DNA of 64,000 bases from Crocodylus rhombifer (GCA_038503035.1 JAVSML010000027.1:1894791-1958790); one strand, 5' to 3'; positions 23,888 through 36,634 are shown, counted from the stretch's first letter. Translations and numbers: made by a program. Notes: generated from the sequence alone by a model not told the origin.

Positions 23888-24850
23888 CAAGCTGCCTTGT
23901 AAACCAGAACCAGTGTAGCTGTGTCAGTGCATATTAGCCCACCTCCAGCTAATCAGCTTGCCCAGAGTGCCAAAAAGACACAGCTACATTGCTTCTGGTA
24001 TAGGGGATAGTTTGAAATATGCTTGAGAATGTGCTGTTTGCAGTAAGTTTACTGGATAACTGCTGGCCATCCATTTTGTTAATGGGGTTCAAATATATTT
24101 GCTGTCAGAAGAGGAACTGTGAGATTCAGGGATCAGGGGTTGTCCAATTCAGCCCCCAGAGCTGAGTAGACTGTATTAGACCACAGACTCTAGTAGCCTT
24201 CACTTCCACAAGGCTGAAAACTTCTGCTCTACCCTTATTAACTGCTCCTTCATCTCTCTTCAGAGGTATAGCAGGGTAGCTCCAGGCCTGGGGCAGCCAC
24301 AATGCCCAGGGCAGCTGCAGCTGCTGCAGTACCAATGGTGGTGGTACAGTTAGCTGCAGCTGCATCAGTGGCTATTTTTGTGCTCTCCATCCCTTTGCCA
24401 CAAAGTCAACATCCAAGGCTACTGCCCCGGTCACCCCTGCTCAGTTATACTACTGGCTCTCCTATGGTTGAGCCCTGTGTTCCTATTCTCCTTTTCTACT
24501 TAGTCCCAGAGGGGAAAACTGTAAGGAGGCTGGTATTGGACTATTCAGGACTGTCATCCCCACACCAATCTATTTATGCAGTTTTAGCAATTGGAGCCCA
24601 TGATCCCTGAATCTCACAGTTCCTCTACTTTTAGCAAAAATCTGTGAAACTGCTTAACAAAATCAATGGCCAGAGTCTATCCAGTAAACATACTGCAAAC
24701 AGCATGCTCTCAAGCACATTTCAAGCTATCCTCTAAACCAAAAGCAGTTTAGCTTTGTCTGTATAGCATTTTGGGCAGGCTGATTAGCTTGGAGGTGGGC
24801 TAATATGCGCTGACACTGCTATACTGCTCTTGGTTTACAAGGCAGCTTGT
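23888..24850. mobile_element. Foldback element with ~250-bp inverted arms, 963 bp
   Basis: The left arm (23888-24135, beginning ACAAGCTGCCTTGTAAACCA) and right arm (24601-24850, ending GGTTTACAAGGCAGCTTGT) are reverse complements over nearly their whole length, with scattered substitutions and small indels. They close at GGAACTGTGAGATTCAGGGA on the left and its complement on the right. The ~465-bp centre contains a CAGCTGCAG-rich stretch and a 102-codon frame without a recognisable domain. No clear TSD was found. A stretch from the centre (24541-24585) is repeated directly just outside the right arm (24852-24896). Confidence 0.85.
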
Positions 24851-27800
24851 CCTATTCAGGACTGTCATCCCAATACCAGTCTCCTTACACAATTTTCCAC
24901 TCTGGATTCACTGTTTGAGCCACAACCTTTGTCTCTCAAGTCCAAAACTGACATGTCACGCCCCAACTAATGTTTTTGTCTCCATTCACCGGGCCCAGCC
25001 AGTCCCAGTTCTCCCATTTTACTAGTACCAATCTCAGTTTCCCTCTCCTTATCTGTTCCTTGGCTCCTTATGCTATTCTTAGCCTATCTTTGATTGAAAA
25101 GGGCATTTTCTTTCTAATTGTCAAGTCCCTGTAAACAGGGGAGCACTTAAGTGATTCAAGAATTATTTAACATGGGGAAAATATCTTTTCTCCTTTTTTC
25201 CTGGAAATGGCTGGGAGACATTAACTGCCCCTTTAAGGTGCTGTATGTAATAGTGGAAGAGGTTGAGCAAATGTAATTGTTATTGGAGTCCCATGGGAGA
25301 TGGTAGTTACAGGTGCTCTGTACAGCTTAGAAACAAGATTTAGACATTATAAATCGTGAACTCTTCAAACCTTGGAATTCTTTGGATATTTTAAAATGTA
25401 TGCTTTCGAATAAAACATACTGGTTCATATCTTGTTAGATGGGCCATTCTCAGGACTTTTTTAATTGGGCAAATAGTTTTCTGTTACGCATAACTTCTTT
25501 GTAATAGTTCTTAGAATTTGAAAAGAATTCTGTTGGCTTTATTGCTTTCTAGAGAGCAAAACTCAATCACTTTCTCAAGTCAAAATAACTTGTATTCACT
25601 TCTTTCCTTGTCTGTCAGTAACCATTGGTGACATCAGCTCTGGGCAGTGGTTTGTTAGTTAACCTGTGCTGTCTGCTGGAAAACTGACTCTGCAGCAATA
25701 AAGCAAATACAAATAATGTATCTGGTCAAAATAATGTTTCCGCTCTTGGGCAATCTTCTACCTAGAAAGAACAATAACTGTTATTTTAAATCTCTCAACA
25801 CAATACTTTGCCTCAGAGGTAAAGACATGCATCTCTTGCATGTATTTAATAGATCATAAGCAGTATTAATTGAAGTTCCACTCCTACATTGCCATCAGAA
25901 AGAGCTCTTTGCACAAATGTGTCTTGTCTACTAAGGGGGAAGAGAAAGAGAAGGCCACAAGAACAGCACAAAGGAACTTTGCAGGTCTTGGCTGCTGGAA
26001 AGCCACATCCTCAACTATCACAGGAAGTATTCAGTCCCTGTTTGCTGTATGCAAGGTAACTACAGCAAACCTTTACCTCCACTTAGTTTCTGCCTGTTAA
26101 TTTTGAGCTTGATTGTCTGGATTTCATGCAATTAAGTTGCACAGTATTTCCTCCAGTGCCTTTATTGGCTGAGCTTACTTACAGTATATATTCATTTTGA
26201 CTTATTTTGTGATAGTGAGTTTGTCCATCTTCAACACTTGCTGAATGTCGCTTTCTCTAAGACCCTCTCAGTGAAAAGTTAACTTGTTTCAATACAAAAC
26301 ATATAAATCTCTCAGATTTCATGGAAATGTGTGTAAGATAAAAAATGGAATGGACAGTTCAGAAAAAATTAATGTTTGTCAGAAAAAATATGTATTTAAA
26401 AAGTCTCATATTTGCACACAATGTAAGGAACATCTAACAGGAGTTTTACCAGAATATTACATACGTGAGCAGTGCAGCAGTCACAGGTTTTATTCTGAAG
26501 AATCTGGCTAGGAAGTCTTCCCCATTTCACATGATTGTGCATGATCAACATTTACCTTTATGCTAACTTTTTGCTGACTTGGCTATTTTTTTATGTAAAA
26601 GCCCTTTAAAATATCAGGCTCAAAAAGAGGTGTGAACTCAATTTTCCTGAAAGGGTACAGAAGGACGTTTTTCTTTGGAAACTGTGACATTTTATTATGA
26701 AATCTACCTGTTCCAAAATATGTTTTGTTTTTTTCTGTTTTAAACTTGTGGGAAAAGGATCACAGCATTATTTTAAAGAAGGAATCTTCTAATTTGTACA
26801 ATTACTCCATCAGGTCCTGGCATGGAAAGTTACAGCTCTTCTCTTAGTATGTTGGAAAAAAATACAATAGTCATAAAAAGAAAAGCCAAGGTATGAGGGC
26901 TCCATCCTCCTCTCATTACATTCAATGGCAAATAAAAATAAATCCTATTGTTTTCCATGGATCTAGGATTAGGTTGTGAATGAGCATGGAAAATATACAC
27001 TCAGGCATAAAGGTGGTCCCCCTAGGTCAGGGTTGCGGCACATTGGCAGAGCAGTGTCGGAAACACGCGCTACTCATGTGGTAACAGTTTTGTTGTTAGG
27101 AGACCTCTGTGTGCAGGGCTGTCAACCTGGCAACTTTCACAAGCATTAAAAATCACACACAAAAATTAAAAACAGAGACCAGGAAAACACCCCAATGTAG
27201 AGTCTATATTTAAAAAAGAATCTGGAACTGAATTTCTGTGACGTTTCCTGTATTTTAAAACATTTTTTTCCCCTTTCAATACATTAAAGGGATTTGATCA
27301 AGGCTAGAGGGTCTAAAATTAGACCTGCCAGCTGTGTTTTGGTTTGTAAGCATTCACAGGTCATGCTGTCCCTCTCCTCTGCCTGTCTGGTCCATTCTTC
27401 TGAGCAGGCAAAATACTGAAACGTACAGAAATTCTGATTTCTCTTACCCGTTTCAAGACTCAGGGAGGTAAAGAGGAAGGACAGTAGGCATGCAAATGCT
27501 TCTGACTGTGGACATACTTATGGCTCTGGGTTTATTTTCAGCCTACTTAGATGAAAGATTGAAACTATATCAATACTGTGCTTATTCAGTTCTAATTTAA
27601 AGAAGAAATGGATTTAGAAGATCAGGACAAAAGTCTCAAATACATAGTAATTTAAAGATAGAACCAAAATGAAATTTATCAACTTCAATATAGTTTAAGT
27701 GTTGAGAATTGTGGAAAGCAAGCTCATCTTGTTCATTTTTAAAATGTCCTTTGAAAACATTGAAACCTACCACAATTCCATCATTGTAGGCAGTTTTTAG

Positions 27801-30279
27801 AGTCTGAAATTACTCATTAGCCTGCCAATTTTCCACCGAATACCTCATTTAATTACTGAAAACCAGACCTTTGTAATTAGCAAATTTATTATAAATTTAT
27901 TACTAAAACTCTGAGGGTGAGTCTAAGTGGAACTAATCTGACCTCCAGTTGTGGGTGGTGTAAAACTAATGTGGTTACATATCTGAATGCACAGTTTCCA
28001 TGTGTTTTAAGCTCTCTACATTTTTAACTGAGATTTCTAAATTGGGTGCCCCATATTAGAGGCAGCCTTGAACAGTTGTACCCTCTAAACCTCCTAGATC
28101 ATCTCTGCTTTTGTAAGCACAATCATCCAAATGAGTCAGTCAAAGAGACCTGGATGTGTTATTGCCCTATGATTAGGGACTGTCCGAAAAAATCTTCAAA
28201 ATAATAATTGAAAACATATGTCAATACTTCATAAAAAGCTACAATTAGTTTTGATGTATACACCAAAGTCTGTTCAGCCAGGTACAGGTTCTGAACCACT
28301 GCAAGCCTTATGGAAAGTTTATTGAACCTCTAGAAGAAACGTTTTTTGATCCCAAAATAGAGACCTATAGCAGTCTCTCTTTTAGGAATCCCCACAAGAA
28401 ATGCCTCAAGAGAAGCAATGTCTTCCAGAATCCTTTGAAAGAGATATCTACTCTCATAACTCCATATGGGGAAAAGAAGATGGATAGATCCACCATCAGA
28501 CAAGGTCAAGGAAGACATTCATAAACTTGGTGGATCCCAGCTCATTCATATAGAGTCTCTGCATTTCTATACTAGCTTTTAGGCCTGGTACCTTAGTAGC
28601 AACCTGGCAGCGCTTTCCATGGGAACTGCACTACCAGCCCTTTCCTCTGGCTATGTCTAATAGTCAAAAGCTTCACAGAAAAGATAATACAACCTCATGA
28701 TTTTTCAGATTAAATTTGCTGAGCAACACAGAGGGTGGGGGCAGTGGAAATACTCATCTAACAGACCTCTCATCTACTTTCATCCAGAAGCAGAGCTACC
28801 ACTCTGTAGAAAGACATCCAGTGTCCAAAGGAGCTACCGGATAGGTGAGAACTACACATGAAGCATTAACTCCTACGTAAGATGAAGAGGAATAACCTGG
28901 ACCAAACTTTCTAGGAGACAAGAAAGGAGCAAAAAGGGATGTTGCAGACAGACACATTTTCCAAATAAAATCTTAAACAATCAGATGTTAATTTCCATTC
29001 CTACTCTTTCCATTATAAAAAAAATATAATAAGAAAAAAGTAACCATCAATATGAGTTGTAGATAAAACTTATATTGAATTCCCCCAAAAATATATTGCA
29101 TTACTTTCTAGCATTCTATGTGCATGGTGCATTTTAGAAGAAAGTACTTTCGCAAAAAATCTATCTTAAATGTGACAGTTTAGATCCCTGAGGTTTTAAC
29201 CCAAAATATAAGGTATATTTATCTGGTTTTGCAAACCAAATAGGAATGGGAATCCTATTAATATATTTAGGAATTCCCCTGCCCTTTTCTCATGTTATGA
29301 AGTACTCTCATAAGCAATTTTGGTCTCTGCTGGATCATCCCATAGGATATGTTTAGAGGAAAGAAAAGTCAGAGAGATCCTCTATATTGTCCAATCAATG
29401 CTCCATGGCAACATAGGAAGGCTATTTTCTTTTCCAATTAATTCATGCAGGACAGAAGCTAGAAACAATAAGCGTCCCTCTGGCACTTCTCCAGCCCACT
29501 TATTCTCAGTGTTTTCCCCTTTCCTGCAAGCACTAATTCCCAACAGACTCCAAAGGAGGAAGTGGCCAGTGTCTCTGTGGCTGCTGAGAACCCATTCAAT
29601 GTGTAAGAGGTGAGGTTCCTTCTGTGTATACATAGAAAAGAACAATATGAACCTGGGTGACATTTGTGTGAGCAACTCTTTGCACCTTCCAATCATAGAA
29701 TGACAGTATTTTGTAATACTAGAAAGACTTAGAAATGCCACAGACTAAACAGATAGGATACAAAAAAATAAGTGAATCTATATCTTGTATATTATATAAA
29801 TAAGAAAAAACAGCATGTTTTAAAAAAACATGATTGGTTAAGAATTAGCTCCTGCTGTTTTGCTTGGAAATATACAATCTATGGCGATGCCATTTTTGAA
29901 GGAGCATGGTGAATTTTAATCGGTGCACAGCGATGCAAAATTATAACATTGCATTAGTAAGTCACAACATTGCACTCAGATGTACTGATATAGCATCACA
30001 ATATACATAGAGACCTTTGCTTAGCCACTGTCTGGCTTACTACTATTAAAGTTGCTTTATAAAAAGCAAAAGGGTAAATTGCCACTAAAGTTTATTTTTC
30101 ACTGAAATTATAAGCAAATCTTTTAAATGATCCGACTAATAATTTGAGATTTTTTTTTTAGAAAACATTCATTTTTACAGCAAGTTAAAAAACAACCCTG
30201 CCTCCTTGATTCAGTTACCTATATGACTCATTTGTTCGCATGATTTTTGGATGGAAATTTTGCATTTTATATGCACACA
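24851..30279. other. AT-rich unique sequence, no gene seen
   Basis: About 5.4 kb. After the direct repeat at 24852-24896 I see no recognised transposon ends, RNA genes or domain-bearing frames. The longest open frame is the minus-strand 119-codon one at 29382-29741, overlapped by a 97-codon plus-strand frame, with no recognisable domain. A segment starting CAGGGTTGCGGCACATTGGC at 27028 resembles a hAT left end but has no partner. Confidence 0.5.
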
Positions 30280-30490
30280 TGCATGAACATTTTATACAAG
30301 CACAATAATGTATGTATATAAATAAGTATGAGTATACTAAAATAAGTGTACAAACTTAGCATAGTATCTATTTATATATGAAATGTGCACACCTGCATAT
30401 ATAAATATATATGAAATTTCTCTCACATATGTATGTGTATGTATAATACACACACACACACATTATATATACACATTACATATATTTTCA
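30280..30490. repeat. Compound AT/CA microsatellite tract
   Basis: Interrupted runs of TATG/TATA, ATAAATAT and a clean (AC)n run near 30449-30462, with TATATATACACAT after it. A similar short GATATA tract is at 31075-31102. Confidence 0.8.
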
Positions 30491-32776
30491 CCAAAACACA
30501 TATGCTCCAGAGCTTTCTTTTAGTGTTTTTCTTGAATCTTTATATGAATAATATCCAGCATCATGGACCTTGAACACTGATGACTCTGGCTAACGCTTTT
30601 ATCCTTTGCTTGAAATTACAGGATCAGTCTAGCCAGAATTTATGAGAACCAGACCCCAGACCTCACATAGCTCACATATTAGACCATTAGGCATCTAACT
30701 ACCTCTGAACAATTTCAATGCATTATCTTGCCTTCTCCCTGGGGCACAAACTTCACTCGTCCATACTTTTAATATATTTTGTCTGCATGAAGCAGATCGA
30801 GTTATTACATGCCAGCAGATCACGACTTACAGAAATCTCATTGCTCCACAATGATGCAACTAATATCTCTCTTCTCCATGCTGAGATAGGGCAGTAAAGA
30901 AATGGCCAACAGTACAATTTTCAGTAAATTAGTTGATGGGCTATTCAGGGCAGATTTGCTGTTTACACTTTCAGACAACTTAATTAAACATTTCCACTTT
31001 GGCATGTATTCATAACAGTAAGTGCATATATTGATATACAGAGATGGCTATCCACCTGACAAAGAAAATGATTTTATATATGTATAGATATAGATATATA
31101 TTAAGGCTAGCTACTTCATTTTGCATAAAATTACATATACCCCTTCTCCCCAAGTAGTTCTATATTTGACTTCTCACAGGTAATATAAAAACAAAGCATT
31201 ATTACAGAACACTTATCCGCATTATGAGTTAGGCATTTTTTTCTTAAGTTCTGTGATTGAAATTTAACATAAAGTAAGATTAAAAATCAATTGACCTATG
31301 AACTCCTTTGAATCTTTTACCTGGATTGCAAGGCCATTACGTTCTTTTCTTTCATTAGCTTTTTGCTGTGGCAAGGCTGAACAGGAAACAAGGGTGATCC
31401 TGTCCTTTCCCTAGAGACTGTTCATCAGCCAGCTCAGTTTACGCCAGTGAAGAATACTGGAAACATGTACCACTAAGAAACCGTATATTTTTTTCTTATG
31501 TATAATGATCATAATTACAATCCTAACATCAATAGTGCAAGACCATTGGGGAATTTACACCTTGTTTGACTTCCTTTTCTGCAAAATGGTAAGTATATAT
31601 TTTTTATAACCCAGTTCTATCTAATTAAGTCATTCTGTTTTGGTTTTTGGTAAATGAATTCCTTAATAATCTCAATTTTTGGGGTAATGAAAGTCAACCC
31701 TAATTATTTTGCATATAGCTTTTTTTTCTTCTTTTTAAATAGCTCTGAGAAATACAAGCTTGTTTCTCTTTTCAGAAGTGGTTCTGAGACTGATCCTCAA
31801 TGCCTCCCATAAGATGCGATGCAATGCCATTTCCACCAATACTAGGAGGTGGTTAGAGTGCTCAGCTCTACAAAGGAAGCACTTTGCACTGTACAGAATT
31901 GGACACTTAATTCCCAACTAAAACTCCATCAAAAGGTCATCAGTTCCAGAGACAAAAACAGTTTTGATGAAGCCCAGTCTCCTACCCTGTTGACAAGTAT
32001 CTCAGCTATTTTCAACAACTCTTGGTGTCCACATCAGAAGAATGCAAAACAATCACCAGGGTGAGGTAACTACAGGTCCTCTGTAAGAATCTGCAGAACA
32101 CACACACTAAATTGCATTTTAAGGCAACTGTTTTTTTTTCACCTGAGGTAAGAATAACTAATGATGTAACCAAGTTATCAAGTACACTCTTTGACATGCC
32201 AGCAATGCATGAACTAATGCCTTGTAAATGCAACCCAAGAAGAGATTTTCCCTCAGGATAATTCCTTTGGTAGTCTGTGAGAACTAAAAGATGAAGTGTC
32301 TAGAAGGGAAAACCTGAAACTCTTGAATAGACCTGAACTGGACTGAACCCAGCTGGATTTTCATGTGGATTATGAACATTGTACCAAGCCACATATGGTT
32401 TGTGTAGATTGGCATCTTGTCATTCTCTGCTGGCTCATATGGTAAATCGGTTTAAAATGGAAGCCTCTGTGCAAACCACTTACTCATCTCAAACTTCCTT
32501 TACTTTCTAAATCCTGGAGACCTGGGACTATATCGAAAGGGTGAAGTACACTTAGTAATTTAGTAACACATCCACCTAGTAATAAGGGTTCCCTGGGAGA
32601 TCTAGGTCTTAAACTCATTACATCCTGACCTAGAACCAGGGGCTCTGCTCCATAGCTCCGAAGTATTTCTTTCTCGCTGTCTCCAAGAAGCTGTCAAATA
32701 TGACTGTTATTACTTATAGTCCTGACTGAGTTTTACAGTGGCCATCAAGTCGCCTTCTCACAAGGACACCAAAAGG
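30491..32776. other. AT-rich unique sequence, no gene seen
   Basis: No recognised transposon ends, RNA genes or credible coding exon. Frames of 60-73 codons at 31735-32233 overlap on opposite strands. Confidence 0.5.
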
Positions 32777-33535
32777 CATGGGTGGATCTATGATTTTGAA
32801 AAAGGGGGTGCAGTTGATGCATTGCCTTATCATGTATAACACAACTCACATTTTTCCCTAGTTGAAATAAATAAACTAGAAACTTTACTAATTTGCTACG
32901 GGACAAGGGTTGTCTTATTCAGTTTAAGATTAAAGCAAAAATAAGTATATCTTTATTGGAATGTGCATTCATTTGCCATATCATAAATCAGCATAACATC
33001 ATATCATATATCAGTATAAAAACACAACAAACTAGACAAATATAATCAATAGTTGTTGTTCCATTAGTCCCTTAGTCATTAGAAATATACATGCATCTCT
33101 GTTATATAACAGAATCTAGCCTTCTTGAATATCTTGACAGGGAATCCAATACTTCACTGAAAGTTATTTCTGCACCTGAGTTAATGTTTTTAGCTACAGT
33201 TAAAAACAGCCTGCAGGGCTGTGAAATAGGAGCTACATTATCAGGAGCAGCTAACAAAAAGCAAAATTGCAGAAGAAAGGATTGTTTGATAACTTGAACA
33301 TCAAGGCCATTCAAAGGGAAAGAGAGATTTGTTAACCAATTATTAATTTGTTTCATGAAGAGTTTATATTGAATCAGGTAGAACATAATGATCTATGAAG
33401 TCAATTGATCACTGCTGCCTGAATAGAAATGCTGCTGCCACTGTTAGGAAGTTGGCTTTAAAATTTGGGTGGAACTGGAATTAAGGAGGGGTGGGGAGTG
33501 CAACGGCACCATTGCATCCCTCTTGGGAATCCCTG
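32777..33535. mobile_element. Nonautonomous hAT-type element, 759 bp
   Basis: Left end CATGGGTGGATCTATGATTT with GGGGGTGC following, and inverted right end CAGGGATTCCCAAGAGGG with GCAACGGCACC before it; both are typical of a vertebrate hAT family. Flanks ccaaaagg (32769-32776) and tcagaagg (33536-33543) match at 6 of 8. The AT-rich middle carries overlapping 68- and 94-codon frames on opposite strands, neither with transposase motifs. Confidence 0.7.
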
Positions 33536-33646
33536 TCAGAAGGAAGGAAACAGTTCTACTCTCCTATTGCTAAACACATCCCATGTTTTAGGGTAAATAC
33601 TAAATTCCTGTTTTCCCCTAGAAATGCATACCAATAATACCTACAA
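33536..33646. other. Spacer between two hAT-type elements
   Basis: Short unique sequence; nothing recognised. Confidence 0.5.
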
Positions 33647-33990
33647 CAGGGTTGTTCAGCTTCTAAGCAGCTAGGGGTCAAATGCCCTGTGGGCTGCACT
33701 GGAAGGGGCCACAGGCCTGAGGGTCACTCCAGGGTGAGCAATGGGCCCCACATGCTGCACTGATGACCCTGCCCCCATAGTGCTGCACCATGTGGCCCCT
33801 CCCACTGCTGTCCCACATACTTGACAGCCCCCTGGATCTGCTATGCTTTGCTGCTCCCCACCTCCTGGCTTTTGGTGGGGCAGGAGCAGGCAGCAAAATG
33901 AAGGAGAGGGAGCCCAGAGACTCAATGAGAGGGAGTGATGGTTTGGCAGGAGGCTAGGGGCTGCATCTTGAACATTTGAGGGCAGCCCTG
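33647..33990. mobile_element. Nonautonomous hAT-type element, 344 bp
   Basis: Left end CAGGGTTGTTCAGC, inverted right end CAGGGCTGCCCTCA. Flanks acctacaa (33639-33646) and acctacag (33991-33998) are an 8-bp TSD matching at 7 of 8. GC-rich core with overlapping minus-strand frames (72 and 84 codons) that have no domain. Confidence 0.85.
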
Positions 33991-34449
33991 ACCTACAGTA
34001 TGACTCCTAGCAAATCTTTATTTTATCTGCTTTTATTCAGGATATCCCATTGAAAGTTTAGCACCTCTTGCAAATGTGAGAAGGCAGGTCATGACTCAGT
34101 CCCTTGAAGACCAAAAAAATGTTACAAGGAGAAAACAGCTCTACTTTGAGGTCCTTTGAACAGTTTGTTTAGAGAATAATGCAGTAGTCCCCTCTGAAGG
34201 GTGCTGGAAAGAGGCCTCTGAGAAGAAAATAAATAAGCCATGATTTAAAAGAAAAAAAAACAACTATAAAATTCCACAGCTCAAAATGCTGCTTCGGTAT
34301 TATTAAGATAGGTGCTGTAATGCTCCAACCATTACCATGGAATACTTCATGAGAATGATGCAAGGTAAAACAGAACACATCTAAAGATGCTTAAGATAAA
34401 GTGGATGTAGAAGGTTTGTGGAGGCCTAGTGAGTCTCAGCAGATGTTAT
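33991..34449. other. Unique sequence, nothing recognised
   Basis: Spacer before the GGCTAGG element. A 69-codon minus-strand frame lacks any motif. Confidence 0.45.
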
Positions 34450-35374
34450 GGCTAGAGACAGACATTCAAAAAGCCTGAGCCTGAATTGATTCAACCTTTG
34501 CAGGTTAGCCTAATCTGCAAAGCTTGAACCAATTTGGAGGTGGATAGACATTCCCTTTTCATTCTAGAAATGCAGGCACATGCCTGCAGTGGGTCAGGCT
34601 AGAAGCTGGGGGGTGCTAGAGCAGCCCACCCTTCCCTTCCATAGCTGAGCTGGAGGGGGGAGGGGGGGTGTGGCCAGGCAGGACACTCTGATTAAGGAGG
34701 GGTCCCCGCTACACCCCTGACCAAGAGGAAGCCAGTAGGGAGTTGATAACAGAGCATGGAGTTACACAGGGAGTTGTTAGCATTTAGCACCCCATCAACA
34801 AAACAAAATGATCTCTCATTAGTTCAAGCTCTTTTTAAACAACTTTTTCCAAGGAAAGAATGGAGGGACATTACCAGCTACCTGCTGATTAGCTCCAAAA
34901 TGCCCTACGCAGCACTGTCCTATCTTTGTCCCTTCTCCCACAGCATGGACCGTAGCCAGCATGTGGTATGCTACCTAATGCTGAGAGGTACATGTGTCAG
35001 ACAGAGGGGAGCAGAGGATCCCTGCTTGAGCAGAAAATGGTGGGATGGGGTGGGGTGGGATGGGGAGTAGGAGGAAGCCAGGCAGATGCTGCTATGCCTG
35101 CAGCCTCTGCCAGAGCTGCAGCCAGGGAGCAGAGGGGAGGGGCCAGCCTTGGTGGGCTGGAGCAGAGAGCAGAACCCCGCCCAGAGTTGCAAAGCATCTG
35201 AGATGCTGGAGGACTCTGGTTTAACTTAAACCAGGAAGGGATTGGGACAGACATTGCATAAATCGGTTTGACCCAAACCAGTTAAGTCTGATACTACATT
35301 CAACCAGGTTTATCTCAAACCGGTTTCAGCCATTTTCAAACTGGTTTATGTGCACTGAACATCTATTCTGTTAC

Positions 35375-36634
35375 TGGGTTCGTGGCAGGCAGATCGTGCC
35401 TGACCAATCTAGTCTCTTTTTATGACCAGGTTACAAAACGCCTCGACGCAGGAGGAGGGGTGGATGTCGTATACTTGGACTTCAGGAAGGCCTTTGATAC
35501 GGTATCCCACCCCATACTGGTGAACAAGTTAAGGGGCTGTGACTTGGATGACTGCACAGTCCGGTGGGTGGAGAATTGGCTGGAGGGTCGCACCCAGAGA
35601 GTTGTGGTGGATGGGTCGGTTTCGACCTGGAAGGGTGTGGGCAGTGGGGTCCCGCAGGGCTCGGTCCTTGGACCGATACTCTTTAATGTCTTCATCAGCG
35701 ACTTGGATGAGGGAGTGAAATGTACTCTGTCCAAGTTTGCAGATGACACTAAGCTATGGGGCGAAGTGGACACGCCGGAGGGCAGGGAGCAGCTGCAAGC
35801 AGACCTGGACAGGTTAGACAAGTGGGCAGAAAACAACAGAATGCAGTTCAACAAGGAGAAATGCAAAGTGCTGCATCTAGGGAGGAAAAATGTCCAGCAC
35901 ACCTACAGCCTAGGAAATGACCTGCTGGGTGGCACGGAAGTGGAAAGGGATCTTGGAGTCCTAGTGGACTTCAAGATGAACATGAGTCGGCAGTGTGACG
36001 AAACCATCAGAAAAGCCAATGGCACTTTATCGTGCATCAGCAGATGCATGACAAATAGGTCCAAGGAGGTGATACTTCCCCTCTATCGGGCGCTGGTCAG
36101 ACCGCAGCTGGAGTACTGCGTGCAATTCTGGGCGCCGCACTTCACGAAGGATGCGGATAATCTGGAGAGGGTCCAGAGAAGGGCCACTCATATGGTTAAG
36201 GGCCTGCAGGCCAAGCCCTACGAGGAGAGACTAGAGAAACTGGACCTTTTCAGCCTCCGCAAGAGAAGGTTGAGAGGCGACCTGGTGGCTGCCTATAAGT
36301 TCATCAGGGGGGCACAGAAGGGAATTGGTGAGTATTTATTCACCAAGGCCCCCCCGGGGGTTACAAGAAATAATGGCCACAAGCTAGAAGAGAGCAGATT
36401 TAGATTGGATATTAGGAGGAACTTCTTCACAGTTCGAGTGGCCAAGGTCTGGAACGGGCTCCCAAGGGAGGTGGTGCTCTCCCCTACCCTGGGGGTCTTC
36501 AAGCGAAGGCTAGATGTGTATCTAGCTGGGGTAATGTAGGCCCAGCACTCTTTCCTGCTTATGCAGGGGGTCGGACTCGATGATATATTGAGGTCCCTTC
36601 CAACCCTAGCATCTATGAATCTATGAATCTATGG
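35375..36634 (+). mobile_element. CR1 LINE, 5'-truncated, nested in the GGCTAGG element
   Basis: A 1.26 kb 3' portion of a CR1 non-LTR retrotransposon. It contains the end of ORF2 (separate entry), then a short 3' UTR with GGTCGGACTCGATGATATA and GAGGTCCCTTCCAACCCTA, and ends in ATCTATGA octamer repeats (36611-36634). Truncation at the 5' end and an octamer tail rather than poly-A are typical of CR1. The host element resumes with TTGAAACTAGTTTCTGATC, so the insertion point lies between GTTAC (ending 35374) and TTGAAAC. No obvious TSD, as is usual for CR1. The unbroken reading frame suggests a fairly recent insertion. Confidence 0.95.
35382..36539 (+). CDS. CR1 ORF2 fragment: reverse transcriptase domain, C-terminal part
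   Basis: The encoded enzyme would copy CR1 RNA into DNA at a nicked target in the nucleus. 385 residues remain open. Visible motifs: the first catalytic aspartate in YLDFRKAFDTVSHPIL (31-46), the GVPQGSVLGPILFNVFISDL block (89-108), the FADD catalytic box (119-122), an LDKWAENNRMQFNKEKCK segment (about 145-162), and the typical CR1 C-terminal region with RPQLEYC, then FRLDIRRNFF and VWNGLP. The frame begins at a GTG and stays open upstream to the truncation point, so this is not a natural start: the endonuclease domain and the first RT blocks are missing. No frameshift or stop up to the TAG. It cannot act autonomously; any expression would depend on outside promoters. Confidence 0.93.
   Translation: MAGRSCLTNLVSFYDQVTKRLDAGGGVDVVYLDFRKAFDTVSHPILVNKLRGCDLDDCTVRWVENWLEGRTQRVVVDGSVSTWKGVGSGVPQGSVLGPILFNVFISDLDEGVKCTLSKFADDTKLWGEVDTPEGREQLQADLDRLDKWAENNRMQFNKEKCKVLHLGRKNVQHTYSLGNDLLGGTEVERDLGVLVDFKMNMSRQCDETIRKANGTLSCISRCMTNRSKEVILPLYRALVRPQLEYCVQFWAPHFTKDADNLERVQRRATHMVKGLQAKPYEERLEKLDLFSLRKRRLRGDLVAAYKFIRGAQKGIGEYLFTKAPPGVTRNNGHKLEESRFRLDIRRNFFTVRVAKVWNGLPREVVLSPTLGVFKRRLDVYLAGVM

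Noticed and set aside
27028..27115. Possible hAT left end CAGGGTTGCGGCACATTGGC
   Set aside because: No matching right end or 8-bp duplication could be found.
28270..28960. Coding-looking region suggestive of a retroelement pseudogene
   Set aside because: Only a 62-codon frame remains and no catalytic motif or LTR is visible; not enough to name it.
29382..29741. 119-codon minus-strand frame
   Set aside because: Overlapped by a 97-codon plus-strand frame; no domain, no start or splice context of note.
30441..30470. CA/TA tract as a promoter TATA region
   Set aside because: It is part of a compound microsatellite with no transcript evidence.
35041..35080. GGGATGGGGTGGGGTGGGAT run as a telomere-like or regulatory G-quadruplex
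   Set aside because: Not the TTAGGG unit; it is simple GC-rich filler in a transposon core, though quadruplex folding is possible.
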